Shown piece after piece: positions 1 to 10,182 of a stretch of DNA of 64,000 bases; position 1 is the stretch's first letter; the number at the start of each line of letters is the position of its first letter. The notes under the pieces were generated by a model that was not told the origin of the DNA, did not search any database, and saw only the letters and a program-made list of their open reading frames with translations. Both the position numbers and the translations under genes were made by a program. Origin of the DNA: CAWBVG01 sp963792175 (GTDB lineage Bacteria > Acidobacteriota > Vicinamibacteria > Vicinamibacterales > CAVVIG01). The stretch covers positions 1 to 64,000 of the forward strand of contig CAWBVG010000040.1 of NCBI GenBank assembly GCA_963792175.1, given 5' to 3'.

Positions 1-563
1 CGTTTCCTTCATCGAAGCATCTCGCGTCGTGGATGGGCGAAGTCGGACGGGACGTTTAGTGGCAGCTCCGCGGCCTTTGCGAACAGTCGCTGTAGTGCGG
101 GAAGCGGTCTTTGTGACCCGCTCGACTTGCTTGGCGCCACGGGTTCATGGAATGTCTGGGCTGCCGGCTCGGAAACCCAACCTTCGATCAGAACAGGAGC
201 TGGGTCTGTGCGTCGATTTAGTGTGTTTGGACAATACGTGGTCGAACGTCGCGACGAGCGGCTTGGCAACGACCTCGGAGAAGACAAACAGTCTGTTCTA
301 TCGTCTCGTCGTTCAACGCAACGAGTAACGTCGAGTTGACGGAACGACACACCTCGAGATGTTGATCGTTGCTCGAGCGCGGGACTCGGACGTGTATTCT
401 GACGAGGTTTCGAGCCGCTGGGCATAGGGCCTTTTCGCACAACGAACGTTCGCGGTCGCGGAAACCCGCTCGCCCCAACATGAGCTCAGTCGCCTTCCTG
501 TGGCGACTTATAGACTTACTAATCGCTCAACCCAGAACGATGTTCCACAGATTGCTGAAAACG
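1..563. other. no convincing gene
   Basis: Several overlapping open frames exist on both strands, but none has a coherent protein pattern, a recognisable domain, a Shine-Dalgarno sequence or a sensible neighbour relation. The base composition is more AT-rich than the window's core. It may be degraded accessory DNA. Confidence 0.4.
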
Positions 564-1253
564 TCAGGCTGCACGGACGGTGTAACACAGATACTGGTTC
601 GCCTTCCCGTGCGCGAGCTTTTTCCGAAGGTCCAGATGATTTGTCGGCTTGCCGTTCAGCAATTCGCCCATGTGTATGACTAACCCGGCCACATCCTGAA
701 GCGGATTCCCTAGGTCGAGATCCAAGTCCACGTAGCGCGACTCGTAGGTCTTGTCGGTGGTCGCGATCACCATTTGGAGAGACGGACCGCCCTCGACGCG
801 GAAACTCAGAAGTCCCTTTGTGTTAAACACATCTTTGCTATTCGCATCGAAATCCCAGATTGCTTGAATCAACAGGTTGTGGATGTCAGCCAACGGATGT
901 CCTTCGGGGTACACCTTGTCATGCTCCTCCGACAACGCGACCACACGATCTGAGAACGACGGGCGCACTCGCGCATACGAACGTTCGTCCAAGGAGCGAA
1001 ACAGAAACTCCACGTCGGTAAGGGCGAAGTCGATGCAGTAGGAAAAGGCGCGAAGGCACGCCAGAAGGTTCAACACGCACGCACGCTTCGTCGGTCTGAT
1101 GTCCGAATTCTCAACCCACTTCAAGCCAGCTTGGCCGTCAAGCGTCGAGGCCTCCAGGACCTGGCGAATCCCATCGTCGGCGTTCGCTAGTCTGATCTCG
1201 ATTTGGCGCGCCGTCAAGCTCAAGGTCGATAATGACAACGCCGTGATCGTCAT
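564..1253 (-). CDS. hypothetical protein, 229 aa
   Basis: This frame encodes a 229-residue soluble protein that I do not recognise. It has no signal peptide and no membrane segment. The composition is normal for a real protein: mixed charged and hydrophobic residues, with helical stretches around residues 55-110 and 185-215. The ATG start is preceded by a weak purine run. It is the most upstream gene I can support at the left edge, and it lies on the minus strand like every other accessory gene up to 9.4 kb. A helical C-terminal region suggests an all-alpha protein, but no function can be assigned. Confidence 0.6.
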   Translation of the reverse strand: MTITALSLSTLSLTARQIEIRLANADDGIRQVLEASTLDGQAGLKWVENSDIRPTKRACVLNLLACLRAFSYCIDFALTDVEFLFRSLDERSYARVRPSFSDRVVALSEEHDKVYPEGHPLADIHNLLIQAIWDFDANSKDVFNTKGLLSFRVEGGPSLQMVIATTDKTYESRYVDLDLDLGNPLQDVAGLVIHMGELLNGKPTNHLDLRKKLAHGKANQYLCYTVRAA

Positions 1254-1356
1254 GCTTCAGTTCGGCCCTCTTCGGGAGTCGTGTCAGCTTGGTGCCTTCT
1301 ACGTTTGCGGTGACGTTGGATAGACCCCTCAGGAAGCGAGGATCTGATCGTCACCC

Positions 1357-1602
1357 CTAATCACTAGCGAAGCGTCCTCGACTGAGACACGAAGTTCTGA
1401 ATTCCTCCTGCCCCCCCCATCCTTTTACTTGCCGGATATGGGTCATGCGGTAGTTCGTGACTTCGTCGACAGCTCGGAATCCCAGCTCGATCGCGCGGGT
1501 CGGCGGGTCGCTTTCCTCGAACTCGAAGCCACCCAACACCTGGCGCTTGACTCGATCCGGCTTGTCCCCTCGTCGGAATTGAACCTCGATGTACTCATGC
1601 AT
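1357..1602 (-). CDS. hypothetical small protein, 81 aa
   Basis: A small frame whose first ~60 residues look like a compact beta-rich cytoplasmic protein (charged strands, motif FEFEESDPPTRAIELGF), followed by a less convincing Gly/Arg/Ser tail. No domain is recognised. It sits between the unknown 229-aa gene and the decayed membrane-protein gene, on the same strand. It could also be the tail of a frameshifted gene in this damaged region. Confidence 0.35.
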   Translation of the reverse strand: MHEYIEVQFRRGDKPDRVKRQVLGGFEFEESDPPTRAIELGFRAVDEVTNYRMTHIRQVKGWGGQEEFRTSCLSRGRFASD

Positions 1603-1634
1603 GGACCAGGGTTCCCTGAGGTTGAGATGCGCGT

Positions 1635-3269
1635 CTACTTGTTGGAGTCTGCGGTTCCCGGTTGTTCCGCCGCCTTGTCACTCCCCTGGCGATGCGCGTC
1701 GATTTGCGCGTTTGGACCTGTCGCGGCGCGACCGGCTCCGGCTTCCGGGCTGGAGCCTTGCCGCGTGAGGCGTCCAGGTCGACTGGACCTGAGCCTGAAC
1801 GCACCTACTCTGCGTACCGATCGAGGGTCTATCTGATCAAGAGTTCTTAACGGCTCTGGCTTCGTTAAAATTTGTTCTGCGCATAACGCCCAAAACATGT
1901 TCGCGGCCTGTGCGATTTCATTCTTGAAGCGATCCGCCTCTGTCTTCGCTACCGCATCCTTTTCTGCCATCTTCGCCTCCGCGTCTGATGCGGCTGTCAA
2001 CGTCGCTGTATCGGCCAGTGATGCAACAGCCACCGCCGCAGCAGCCGCCGCGGTGCCGCTACTGTTTGCGGCGAGCGCCGCGTGTTTGGCGCCCCGGTAC
2101 GCTATCGCTGTCTGCCTCAGTTTCGTCAGCTTTTCGTCGAGTTCGCTGAATAAACTCAATTTTTTCAGTAGCTCTTCCCCCGATAAAAATGCCTTGGCTC
2201 AGTCCCAAGAGTCCAAGCAACTGACCCGGTATTTCGAACGTCGCAAGGCCTGTCGCATTCGTGCTGATCAGCCCAACAGCCACCACAACACTGAAGATGG
2301 CCATCTAAAAGCTATACACATCAAATTCCTTGTTGTCCGGATCAGTTATTAGCTCGCGCCATTTGGCTCGCGAGACCACTTCTCGTTCAGGAGGCAGCCA
2401 TCCCTTTCGTATCAACCACGCCCAATTATCAAGACTCAGCCGACGCTTCGCCACTCATACCAATTTGCCGCCGGCTGCGCCAATCGCGCTGATACCGAGA
2501 AGCTTTAGAACATCATCTGACAAAGCTGCCAATATTCCATTACGAAACTGAAAAGAAGCAGTGCAAACACGATGAGACTAAAACTGAAGATTTGTAGCTT
2601 CGATAAACTCGCCCGTCCGTAGGCATTGGCTGTGATCTGCACTGGATTAAGCGCTTCACCGAAACTCGTCGGTGGCTGCAAGGGAGCGTCGTTTCGGCGT
2701 GCAGCCGTCGCCCTCGCATGGCGCTTCCTCGACAGCCACCAAGCGATGAACGCACAACCGGGATAGACGGCTGCCACGGCGATAATTGTCGAGACTAACG
2801 GAAACCAACGGGTGCCGACTGTCACGGTTTCATCAAACAGAAGATCCTCTTTTTTCGCGAGGTCGCTTCCGATGGCAATCCGTGCTTCTTGAAATGGAGG
2901 CCACCAGCACGGAGGGTTCGGGACTTGCACGGACAAAATGGTCTTGCTTTCATTACCTTGGGCCGCGGCTTTGGAGAGGACCTGCGCCGGAGGAGACTGC
3001 GCACCCATCTTGCAGGCGGCAGGCCTAGTGAACCAACTGGAACCAGAGTCTTTCACCCATCTAACTGCCACTTCGGGCAGTGTCCGAAAGGTCGTCCGTT
3101 GTGCATCCACTTCGAGGCCGTTGGGACTGCCACCTGACAGAATACGAGTCGTGAAATGACTATTCACGGATGTCGCTGGGCCTGATGGGGGTGGCGTTTG
3201 GGCGGACGTCCGGATTTGCAGGGTGACAATGACGAGTGTTGCAAGGACTGCAATCGTGCGGCGCTCCAT
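1635..3269 (-). pseudogene. decayed signal-peptide, two-TM membrane protein
   Basis: The first 254 codons run from 3269 to about 2520: a signal peptide, a periplasmic region, a membrane segment (RWFPLVSTIIAVAAVYPG) and a second one (IFSFSLIVFALLLFSFV). The similarity then jumps frame (ALSDDVLKLLGISAIGAAGG), runs through an in-frame TGA (about 2445) and a TAG at 2305-2307 where a Gln is expected (YSF-stop-MAIFSVVV), and continues with ATGLATFEIPGQLLGLLGLS. At a run of six A near 2160 the frame shifts again into SELDEKLTKLRQTAIAYRG. All segments fit one membrane protein in order, so this is a single gene with two frameshifts and two nonsense codons. Two premature stops argue for true decay, not only sequencing indels. 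The function is unknown. Confidence 0.6.
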
Positions 3270-3343
3270 AAACTCTCCTCCTGTGGGGTCGACAGAGACG
3301 ATCTGAGGACGGTATCCGATCGGCCGAGAGAACCGTTACTCTT

Positions 3344-3601
3344 TCATCCAGGCCGTTGCGCTACTTCTTTAGCAAGGAACACCCGTCTGGCGTGCCTACG
3401 AAAGCGAGAGCCACCGCGGCGAGAGGAATCCACCGCACACTTGACTTGTCTTCTCCGCCGGAGCGTCCCGTTCACCGTCGTGCTGTCTCGCCCTCGCTGG
3501 AACCGAATCGGAACAGGCTCTGCTTTGCCACCCTGCGCGAACACCGCTGCCGGTTCGACAACCGAACAGATCGTCACGATGATTGCCGCACTGAACGCCA
3601 T
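3344..3601 (-). CDS. small secreted protein, possibly frameshifted
   Basis: The N-terminus is a good signal peptide (MAFSAAIIVTICSVVEPAAVFA, cleavage after AxA), followed by a strand-like segment PVPIRFQRGRDSTTVNGTL. This resembles the start of small periplasmic beta-sandwich modules of the type that opens with an IRFxxGxxSxxVxGxL pattern. After that point the frame becomes Arg-rich and unconvincing, which suggests a frameshift near 3500. It lies on the minus strand between the outer-membrane protein gene and the decayed two-TM gene. Function unknown. Confidence 0.35.
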   Translation of the reverse strand: MAFSAAIIVTICSVVEPAAVFAQGGKAEPVPIRFQRGRDSTTVNGTLRRRRQVKCAVDSSRRGGSRFRRHARRVFLAKEVAQRPG

Positions 3602-3721
3602 CCACTCTTCCTCAAAACAAGTTTTGAAACACGAAGCGCACGATTATATTTCCGGGCGGGTCGCCAGGAAACCGCCGCAGGCCAGCCACGTAGCCGACCT
3701 CGAGTCTGGCGACGATGACAG

Positions 3722-5518
3722 TCAGCTGAACTCCTCCGCCCACGCCGTAGCGTATGTGCGCATCTGGATACCCCGGCGGTCGATACGCGCCATGTCGACC
3801 ATGATCAGCGGCTTGACAGAAGCCAGATTGGCCCGGTCAGCCAGAAAACCGAGAATCGAGTTCACTCCTCTCAAGTCCTGTGCTGCTTTCGTTGCCGCCT
3901 CCGCTGGCGGAACGCCCTGCATTTTGTAGTTCAGCGCAAGCATGTTTCTGGCGCACGCGCCCTGACTCTTCAGAATCTCACCGAGCGGTCGCTCGTCGAG
4001 GATCGGATTTGCATCTTCGTCCAATACCCGTTTGCAGTTTGCGTCGGCTTTCGGAATACCGCCGATCGTAATGTCAGGGATCAATGGACGCGACCATTTC
4101 GAAATTGGGAACGCGAGATTCGCATTCACGTGCCAATAGAAATCGCCACCCTGGAGAACGCTTGTGGAAGACGCCGCGGCCTGGCCGCTGCCGAAGCTTC
4201 GTAGCAACGGTCCTGTGGGAAGGCTCCTCAGCGCCGGGGAATCGCTCGTCTCGTACAGAAAATTGCCGGCAGAGTTGCCGCCGAAGAAGAGGCCATAGGC
4301 GGGGCCGTCGCCCCAGACTTTTCCACCTCCGGCCGAAATCTCGATTGAAATGGCTTGATGTGGAGTTACGTCGACATCGCGCGCGTAGCCAAGACGCGCC
4401 GCGACGCGATGATAGCCGCCAGCCAGCGCCTCGGGCGACGAGCGATCAGCCCACAGAGCAAGACGCGAGAATCCATTGAGCCACCGACCGTCAGACACGA
4501 CGCGAAGCGCCAATGAATTCTCATCGCTCGCCGTTGGCGAGGCGGTCGTCGAGTCTCTCAGTCGATTTCCAGAACGAACGTAGGTTGCGCCGAGCACTAG
4601 GGCGGAGAACGCCGCGGAACTCGGGCGCAACTTGACGTCCATGCCAGCCGACGCGAGACTGCGGAGATAATCTCCCGAACCGAGCGGCGCATGATCCGAC
4701 GAGCCGTTCGCGCGAACCGACACTGTATCAATCAGTTTCGGGAAATGGTGTGAGAGTGCAATCTCCGTGGCCGCATCGTAGAAATCGTGCTGCAGCGACT
4801 TGCGTAGGTGCACACCCAGGTTCATGCGAGTGGCGGTCGGCGTCAGCACGCGATGCGTCAGATTCTTTCGCAAATCCAGGAGATTCGATCGCAGGTCGAC
4901 TGATGTGGAGAAGCCGTAACGCCCATCATGCGCCACATCGCCTGTTGGATTAAACGCAAGGAGCGGCCCCGGCACGCGGCTCAGGAAGGTCGGCGTGTTC
5001 GATCTCGTATTGTCGAGGAGATTGGACCATACATCTGCCGTGTTGAGGCGCACGGCGTACGCAGCCACTTCAATGTCCACACATTTGCTCGAGCCGACTC
5101 TCGGCGCGCGCTCGCAATCTGCCTCGACGACCGGCTTGACACATGCCGTGACGTAGTTGACGGAGACCTCAGTGCCCTTGTTCGGCGAGATCGAGTTCAG
5201 GATTTGAAATTCGGTTGCGCCAGTCGAATCGCGCACAGTCTCACGACTGAGCGCTTCGTGCAGCGCGCCGATGAGCTCGGACGCAAGCGCTTGCGTGAAC
5301 GGAGTCCCCGGCGACGGCGTCTTCGCCGCCAAGTCACGAGCGGGCGCATATCGTGTCGAGAAGTTGACCGACCTGACCTTGTATTCGTCGGCGTCCGCAA
5401 TATCGTCGCGGCAGTCGCCGGCGCCGCCGACAGGCAAACCGGCGGCGTTCGCGCGTGGAACCGCTGCAAAGAGCCACAGAAGACACGCGACGCACGAAAC
5501 GGCTGGCCCTATGCCCAT
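3722..5518 (-). CDS. outer-membrane beta-barrel protein
   Basis: The 598-aa product starts with a signal peptide ending AVPRANA. Residues ~40-190 form an N-terminal periplasmic region with four Cys. From about residue 200 to 480 there are alternating amphipathic strands typical of an outer-membrane barrel, including LALRVVSDGRWLNGFSRLAL and YGLFFGGNSAGNFLYE, reminiscent of surface-antigen/BamA-like barrels. The last ~100 residues are helical with a Cys pair. It starts 6 nt after the stop of the 141-aa gene upstream, so the two are almost certainly co-transcribed. The substrate or partner is unknown; an exporter or surface-display role is one possibility. Confidence 0.6.
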   Translation of the reverse strand: MGIGPAVSCVACLLWLFAAVPRANAAGLPVGGAGDCRDDIADADEYKVRSVNFSTRYAPARDLAAKTPSPGTPFTQALASELIGALHEALSRETVRDSTGATEFQILNSISPNKGTEVSVNYVTACVKPVVEADCERAPRVGSSKCVDIEVAAYAVRLNTADVWSNLLDNTRSNTPTFLSRVPGPLLAFNPTGDVAHDGRYGFSTSVDLRSNLLDLRKNLTHRVLTPTATRMNLGVHLRKSLQHDFYDAATEIALSHHFPKLIDTVSVRANGSSDHAPLGSGDYLRSLASAGMDVKLRPSSAAFSALVLGATYVRSGNRLRDSTTASPTASDENSLALRVVSDGRWLNGFSRLALWADRSSPEALAGGYHRVAARLGYARDVDVTPHQAISIEISAGGGKVWGDGPAYGLFFGGNSAGNFLYETSDSPALRSLPTGPLLRSFGSGQAAASSTSVLQGGDFYWHVNANLAFPISKWSRPLIPDITIGGIPKADANCKRVLDEDANPILDERPLGEILKSQGACARNMLALNYKMQGVPPAEAATKAAQDLRGVNSILGFLADRANLASVKPLIMVDMARIDRRGIQMRTYATAWAEEFS

Positions 5519-5524
5519 CGGTCC

Positions 5525-5950
5525 TCAGGCCGAAGGCTCAATCGATGCGGTCACGACGCCCTTGGCTGCGGCGGTGACGGCGTTCTTGTTGCTGTCGGAC
5601 GGATTGGCGGCGAAGGTTTTCGATGCGTCGTGCAGCGCAGGCAATTGGTCCGCCTGAGTGTCCGACAGTCCATTCACCATTCCGGCGATCGCCTGGTTCT
5701 CGGCGGCGTTCAGACCCCGGTAGGACACGTGAACCAGCTGATCGAAGTCATCGCTGAAGGCTTTCTTCTTGTAGAGATCGAAAACGAATTTCCAAATGCT
5801 GTCGTTCGACGGCGTACACGCCCGTTCGATGGAGACCACGGCTTTGTGGCCTGACTCCGGCGAATAGATCATCACATCGAGAATAAACGGCTTGCATTTC
5901 TTTGGGCCGACTGTGACAACACTTGCACTGCCGGTCGCTCCGTTAGTCAT
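5525..5950 (-). CDS. conserved-looking hypothetical, 141 aa
   Basis: The open frame extends upstream to 6043, but the start at 5950 is chosen because a perfect AGGAGG lies 6 nt upstream. The product is 141 aa, has no signal peptide or TM, begins with a beta-rich half (PFILDVMIYSPESGHKAVV) and ends with an Ala/Asn/Asp-rich helical tail. It is followed after 6 nt by the outer-membrane barrel gene, so the pair forms an operon. I do not recognise the family. It might be a cargo or accessory of the barrel protein, but that is inference from position only. Confidence 0.65.
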   Translation of the reverse strand: MTNGATGSASVVTVGPKKCKPFILDVMIYSPESGHKAVVSIERACTPSNDSIWKFVFDLYKKKAFSDDFDQLVHVSYRGLNAAENQAIAGMVNGLSDTQADQLPALHDASKTFAANPSDSNKNAVTAAAKGVVTASIEPSA

Positions 5951-5956
5951 CGATTG

Positions 5957-5962
5957 CCTCCT
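5957..5962 (-). promoter_or_regulatory. ribosome binding site AGGAGG
   Basis: A perfect AGGAGG sits 6 nt upstream of the ATG at 5950 on the minus strand. It selects that start over the in-frame ATG at 6043, which has no such signal. Confidence 0.8.
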
Positions 5963-6070
5963 GGTCTTAGCTGTTATGCCGCAGCCAACTGTGTTTGGAT
6001 CGCTTTCAACTGATCTGCTTGACGTGCGACTGTTCACACTCACTCGTCACTGACGTTGATCCTCTATCGC

Positions 6071-6465
6071 TCAACGAAGGTTGGTGTTAATCAAATGCGC
6101 CAACCGCGCGCCTGCCAGGGCAATCTGCGCCTTCGACAGGCTGAGCGCATCGGATCGGTACCCGACAGAATCGAAAAGGGTCCGGCGGTCACGCCAATAG
6201 GCGGGTTCTTGTAGACTTTCGCGCGAGCCATGTCGAAGCTCTCTGTGATCCAATGGTCTGTGTCAGCGTCGGCCGCGGCACTTGTGTCAGCTGCCGTCAA
6301 CGTGGCGGCGAACGTAGCCGCCACCGTGGCTCGGTTCGTCTCGCCGACCACGCCATCCCAGAATCCATGCAGTTCGCTCGCTCCGCCGCATTCCGCACAT
6401 CCGAACACCAGCTTCACGCTGTTTCCGTCTCGATCGCCGGTGCGAGCCCAGCTATGATTGATCAA
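6071..6465 (-). pseudogene. remnant of an S1/P1 nuclease
   Basis: The C-terminal part of an S1/P1-type zinc nuclease is visible: a GDRDGNSVKLVFG segment, then LHGFWDGVVGE (the family has NLHxxWD), then WITESFDMARAKVYKNP, and in a second frame YRSDALSLSKAQIALAGARLAHLIN, the usual end of the family. The change of frame falls near 6170. The N-terminal two thirds, including the Trp/His zinc ligands, are missing and no sensible protein continues upstream of 6465. This is therefore a truncated and frameshifted relic. Confidence 0.55.
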
Positions 6466-6753
6466 GTTGGCCTGACGGCGCGAGACTATGCAGAAGCGGA
6501 ACTTGCGGTTCGAGAGGAGAATCCTCGCGCGGATTCTGAGAAATGTTCTGCGATCCTCCAGCTACTGGGCAGGGAGAAGGAAAGGCGGCGATGACTACGC
6601 AGCGTCCCCGGCTCGCCTCTTTTGACACTCAAACGTCGCACGACCTACCGTCACTCGCTAGCGATTCGCCACCGGCAACTGCCCTTCTCGTCTTGCCGCC
6701 ATTGCCACACCCCGTAGGGGTGGCAAGGTGGCGAGAGGGTTGGGACGAGCGAA

Positions 6754-9385
6754 TTACTTCTTCAGCGCCGCCGTCCAGTTGAGCACGACAGTCGTCGGCG
6801 ACTGCCATCCCAGCTCACCAGTGAGCATGTTGACGAGAAATCGCTGCCCGTCGTCGCTGACGGCGTATTGCGGGCGACGGTTTGTCGAAGGATCAACTTT
6901 GATGTCGAACAGCGGTGAGGGAACCCCGGACTCGAACGATGTGCCGATTTTCACTGAGACGACCATCAATTTGCCGTCGGCTGCGAGATAGATCAGCTCG
7001 TTTGCCTTCTTCACCCAACGTGGCTGCGCTCCTCCATTGCTTGACACCTGCCATCGACCGTGACCAGCCGGAAAGCTCGTCACGTAGACTTCGAGTCGTC
7101 CAGATTTGTCGGACGAATATGCGATCCATCGACCATCAGGCGAAAACTGCGCGTGGTGGATCACCGGATCCGACACGACTGTTGTTGCCGCCGCACCAAG
7201 CGTTGTCGAAAGTGCAGCCATCGTTTCGGTCGAAACACCTTCATTGGTCGCAAACAAGATGTGTCGACCGTCTGGACTCCAATCGTAGATGTGGCCGCCA
7301 TTCTCCGTGAGGACGCGCGTTAGTCCTGTCTCAACGTTGGCCATGAGCACGGCGATTTTCCCAGCGCTTTTCGTTCGGTGCGATGAAAATGCCACCCGCG
7401 TTCCATCCTCTGACCAGACGGGCATTTCTTCCGGACCATGAGTGAAGGTCAGCCGAGACGTGATGGCGCGAGTCGCGTCGATAGTCCAGATGTCCGTGTC
7501 GCCGGTCCGAAGGTCGGTGATCTCGGCCGCAATCCGATTGTGTGCGTCGGCTAGCGACAGTGCTTGATACCCGGCACGAGCGCCAACGATCCCTTGCGCC
7601 TGTCCACGTCGGTTCAGCCACGTCAATTGAGTGATTTCACTTCGCGCTGGCGGACGGAACGCGAGTCCTCCGGCTGGGGAAACCGTGTACAGCCGCTTCG
7701 GTCGTGTCGACACCGGGCGCCACAACGACGGGCTGACCGCCGATGTCGAGTGTGCGCTCGTCGAACGGCTGTGCGAGGAGTGTATTGCCTTGAGCGAAAA
7801 GCAGGTAACCAGAGCCATATACGGCGCCGGCCTCAGCATCCCGAAGTTTCTTCGGAGCGGCGGCGGAGTTGATGTCCGTCACGTACCACTCCGCGCCTGG
7901 GGCCACTCGTCTGGAAGATGACGTGGTGACCGTCCGACAAGAATTGCGGCCTATTGTGTTCCTCTAGCTCCGTAAGGTCGGAGGCCGACGCAAGCTGCGT
8001 GGGGGCACCGCCCGTCGATGGGAGACGACACAGTCTTCGCGGCCGACCGGCCGAGAAAACAATCACACCATCGGCATTCCACGTAGCGCCGCCGAATGCC
8101 GGGACGTCGCCAATTGTCTGCACAGTGCCCGAAACCGTGTCGACCTTCATCAACTTTCCGTTCGCCCCGAAACCAATCCACCTGTTATCGGGTGCCCAAA
8201 ACGGATACGTGGCTCGATCAGTCTGAGCAATCTGTTGGGGCGTGCGGCCGCTGAATCGGTGAACCCACAGGTGCCGTATTCCGTCGGTGCCAACAGCGGA
8301 ATACGCGAGTTTGTCACCGTCCGGCGAGACGGCGATTTGCACGGCACCTCGCCCCGAGCCAATCGTGTTGCCCTCAACTGGTCGAATGTCGAACCACAAT
8401 GGACGCGCATCGGCCGGACGCGCCATCGCTCGTACGGCGAGAAATCCTCCAATCGCGCCGAGCACAAGGCTCGCCATCACCGCCCACAACGAGCTCCGAC
8501 GCAGACGCGACGGACGAATGGCCGGCTGATCCTCGGGCGTGCTCGCCCACGTCAATTCAGCAGCCACGTCTTGAACGCTCTGCCATCGACCATCAGCGTC
8601 TTTTTGTAGGCATCGCGAGATGACGTGTTCGACTGACGTGGGCACACCGGGAGCAAACGTCCTGATCGGTTTCGGCGTGTCTCGAATGATGGTGCTGATG
8701 ATCGTCGCGGCAGACTCACCTGCGAATGCCAACTCTCCGGTCAACATCTGGTACACGACACACCCGAAGGACCAGATGTCGCTGCGACCGTCTGCCTCAT
8801 GTCCCTGAAGCTGCTCCGGCGCCATGTAATGGAGCGTACCGAGAATGCTGCCTTGTGAGGTGATGGGCGGAGTCGTTACGGTCGCAGCGATGCTGAGGCC
8901 TCTGATGGACGTACCTGCGTTCGGAGCTTCGCCAACCCAAAGTCGAGCAGCTTCACACCGCCCCTGGTCAGCATGATGTTCGCGGGCTTCAGATCTCTGT
9001 GGACGATCCCGGCACGATGTGCAGTCGCCAGTGCGTCGGCGATCTCGATCGCGATCTTCAACGCCTCGTCGACCTTGATCGGCCCTCGGGCGATCTTCTT
9101 GTCGAGCGTCTCCCCTTCCAGGTACTCCATGACGAGGTAGTCGGTTCCGGCCTGGTGGCCGACGTCGTGGAGCGTGCAGATATGGGGATGTTGGAGAGAC
9201 GCAATGGCCTTGGCTTCGCGTTCAAAGCGTGCCTTCAACTCAGGATCGGTGGAGGGCAGGATCTTGATCGCGACTGCGCGATCGAGTCGCGTGTCTCGAG
9301 CCTTAAAGACCTCCCCCATCCCGCCCTTGCCGAGGAGGGACACGATTTCGTAGGCGCCGAGCCGGCTGCCGGGAGACAGGGCCAC
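6754..9385 (-). CDS. serine/threonine kinase with TolB-like propeller (frameshifted)
   Basis: The pieces join into one PknB-type gene. Residues 1-160 (9385 to 8880) carry the Gly loop GKGGMGEVF, Lys41, HRDLKPAN with Asp131, and DFG at 148-150. After a frame change between about 8880 and 8945 come MAPEQ, the kinase C-lobe, a TM segment (LWAVMASLVLGAIGGFLAV) and WD40/TolB-like propeller blades. Two more frame changes occur at GGGG runs (7899-7902 and 7676-7679), after which blades such as SPDGRWIAYSSDKSG run to 6754. The span is not a multiple of three. It is probably a membrane-anchored signalling kinase with an extracytoplasmic sensor, either a recent pseudogene or a real gene with sequencing indels. 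Confidence 0.75.
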
Positions 9386-9629
9386 TTTGTGGGGTTCGGC
9401 GGATTATTGAGGATTCCCATCGCGACGGACATTTGCATCGTGGACACCCCCCAGCGGTTCGACGCTGGACATCCAGAACGGGAATAAACTGAAAGTGATC
9501 CGGGTGTTCTTGCAGCGATAACTGCCGACAGCCTTGACGCAGACCTCCGGTAGAATCAGCGCGTCCAACGGCCGCCGCAAATCCCCGTCGAACCCGTCAG
9601 TCCGCTATCGAGCCTGCTGGGAGGGCGCT

Positions 9630-9842
9630 ATGACCGATCGACCATCGGATAGTTCAACGCCCGGCAGTCCCGACGTGACGCAGGCGCCGTCCACGCGTGC
9701 CCCGGGAACGCAAACCATCGGAGCGTACCGCCTGCTGGAACGAGTTGGTGAGGGCGGGATGGGCGAGGTTTGGCTCGCGGAACAGGCACGCCCGGTTCAC
9801 AGGCAGGTGGCCCTGAAGGTGATCAAGGCGGGCAGCCGAGAC
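9630..9842 (+). pseudogene. 5' end of a truncated serine/threonine kinase
   Basis: The ATG at 9630 has a good GGGAGG upstream. After a disordered leader the frame shows the kinase N-lobe start IGAYRLLERVGEGGMGEVW and the catalytic Lys segment VALKVIKAG, then kinase similarity stops abruptly near 9840. The HRD and DFG motifs are not found downstream. The sequence that follows leads into the recombinase element, so this looks like a kinase gene cut by insertion or deletion at the element border. The rest of the kinase is not in the window. Confidence 0.6.
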
Positions 9843-10032
9843 ATCACCGAGCTGTTGGATGCGCTCGATGACATCCTCGGAGTGCAGGCCAACGTCTGCC
9901 GGAACGGGCACGACGCGGGAGATCGACCCGAAGAAGTTAGTGGCGGAGCGAGGGTACAGTCGTCCACTAATTCGAGCCACATCCCGTACAGACTGATCTG
10001 CGCTGGTCTGCTGCTAGGGCGCCGCCAGTCGA

Positions 10033-10182
10033 ATGGCTGCCGAGCCTCGCGAGGAAAGGGCGAAAGGCGATCAACCACACACGGACGACCTGATTGAGCT
10101 TGACAAGCTGATTCGGTTCGTCAGGATTCTCCAAGAGTGGGAGGCACGCGAACAACAGAATCGAGGCAACCGATGCACATGA
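10033..10182 (+). CDS. 49-aa protein coupled to recombinase
   Basis: A 49-codon frame, short but well formed, starting MAAEPREERAKGD and containing an amphipathic helix around DLIELDKLIRFVRILQEWEA. Its TGA overlaps the recombinase ATG as ATGA at 10179-10182, the signature of translational coupling. No domain is recognised. It may be a recombination directionality or regulatory protein of the element, but this rests only on position. Confidence 0.5.
   Translation: MAAEPREERAKGDQPHTDDLIELDKLIRFVRILQEWEAREQQNRGNRCT

Noticed and set aside
4928..5854. 308-aa plus-strand frame over the outer-membrane protein and its neighbour
   Set aside because: Arg/Asp-rich, no start signal; the minus strand has a signal peptide, ribosome site and barrel strands.
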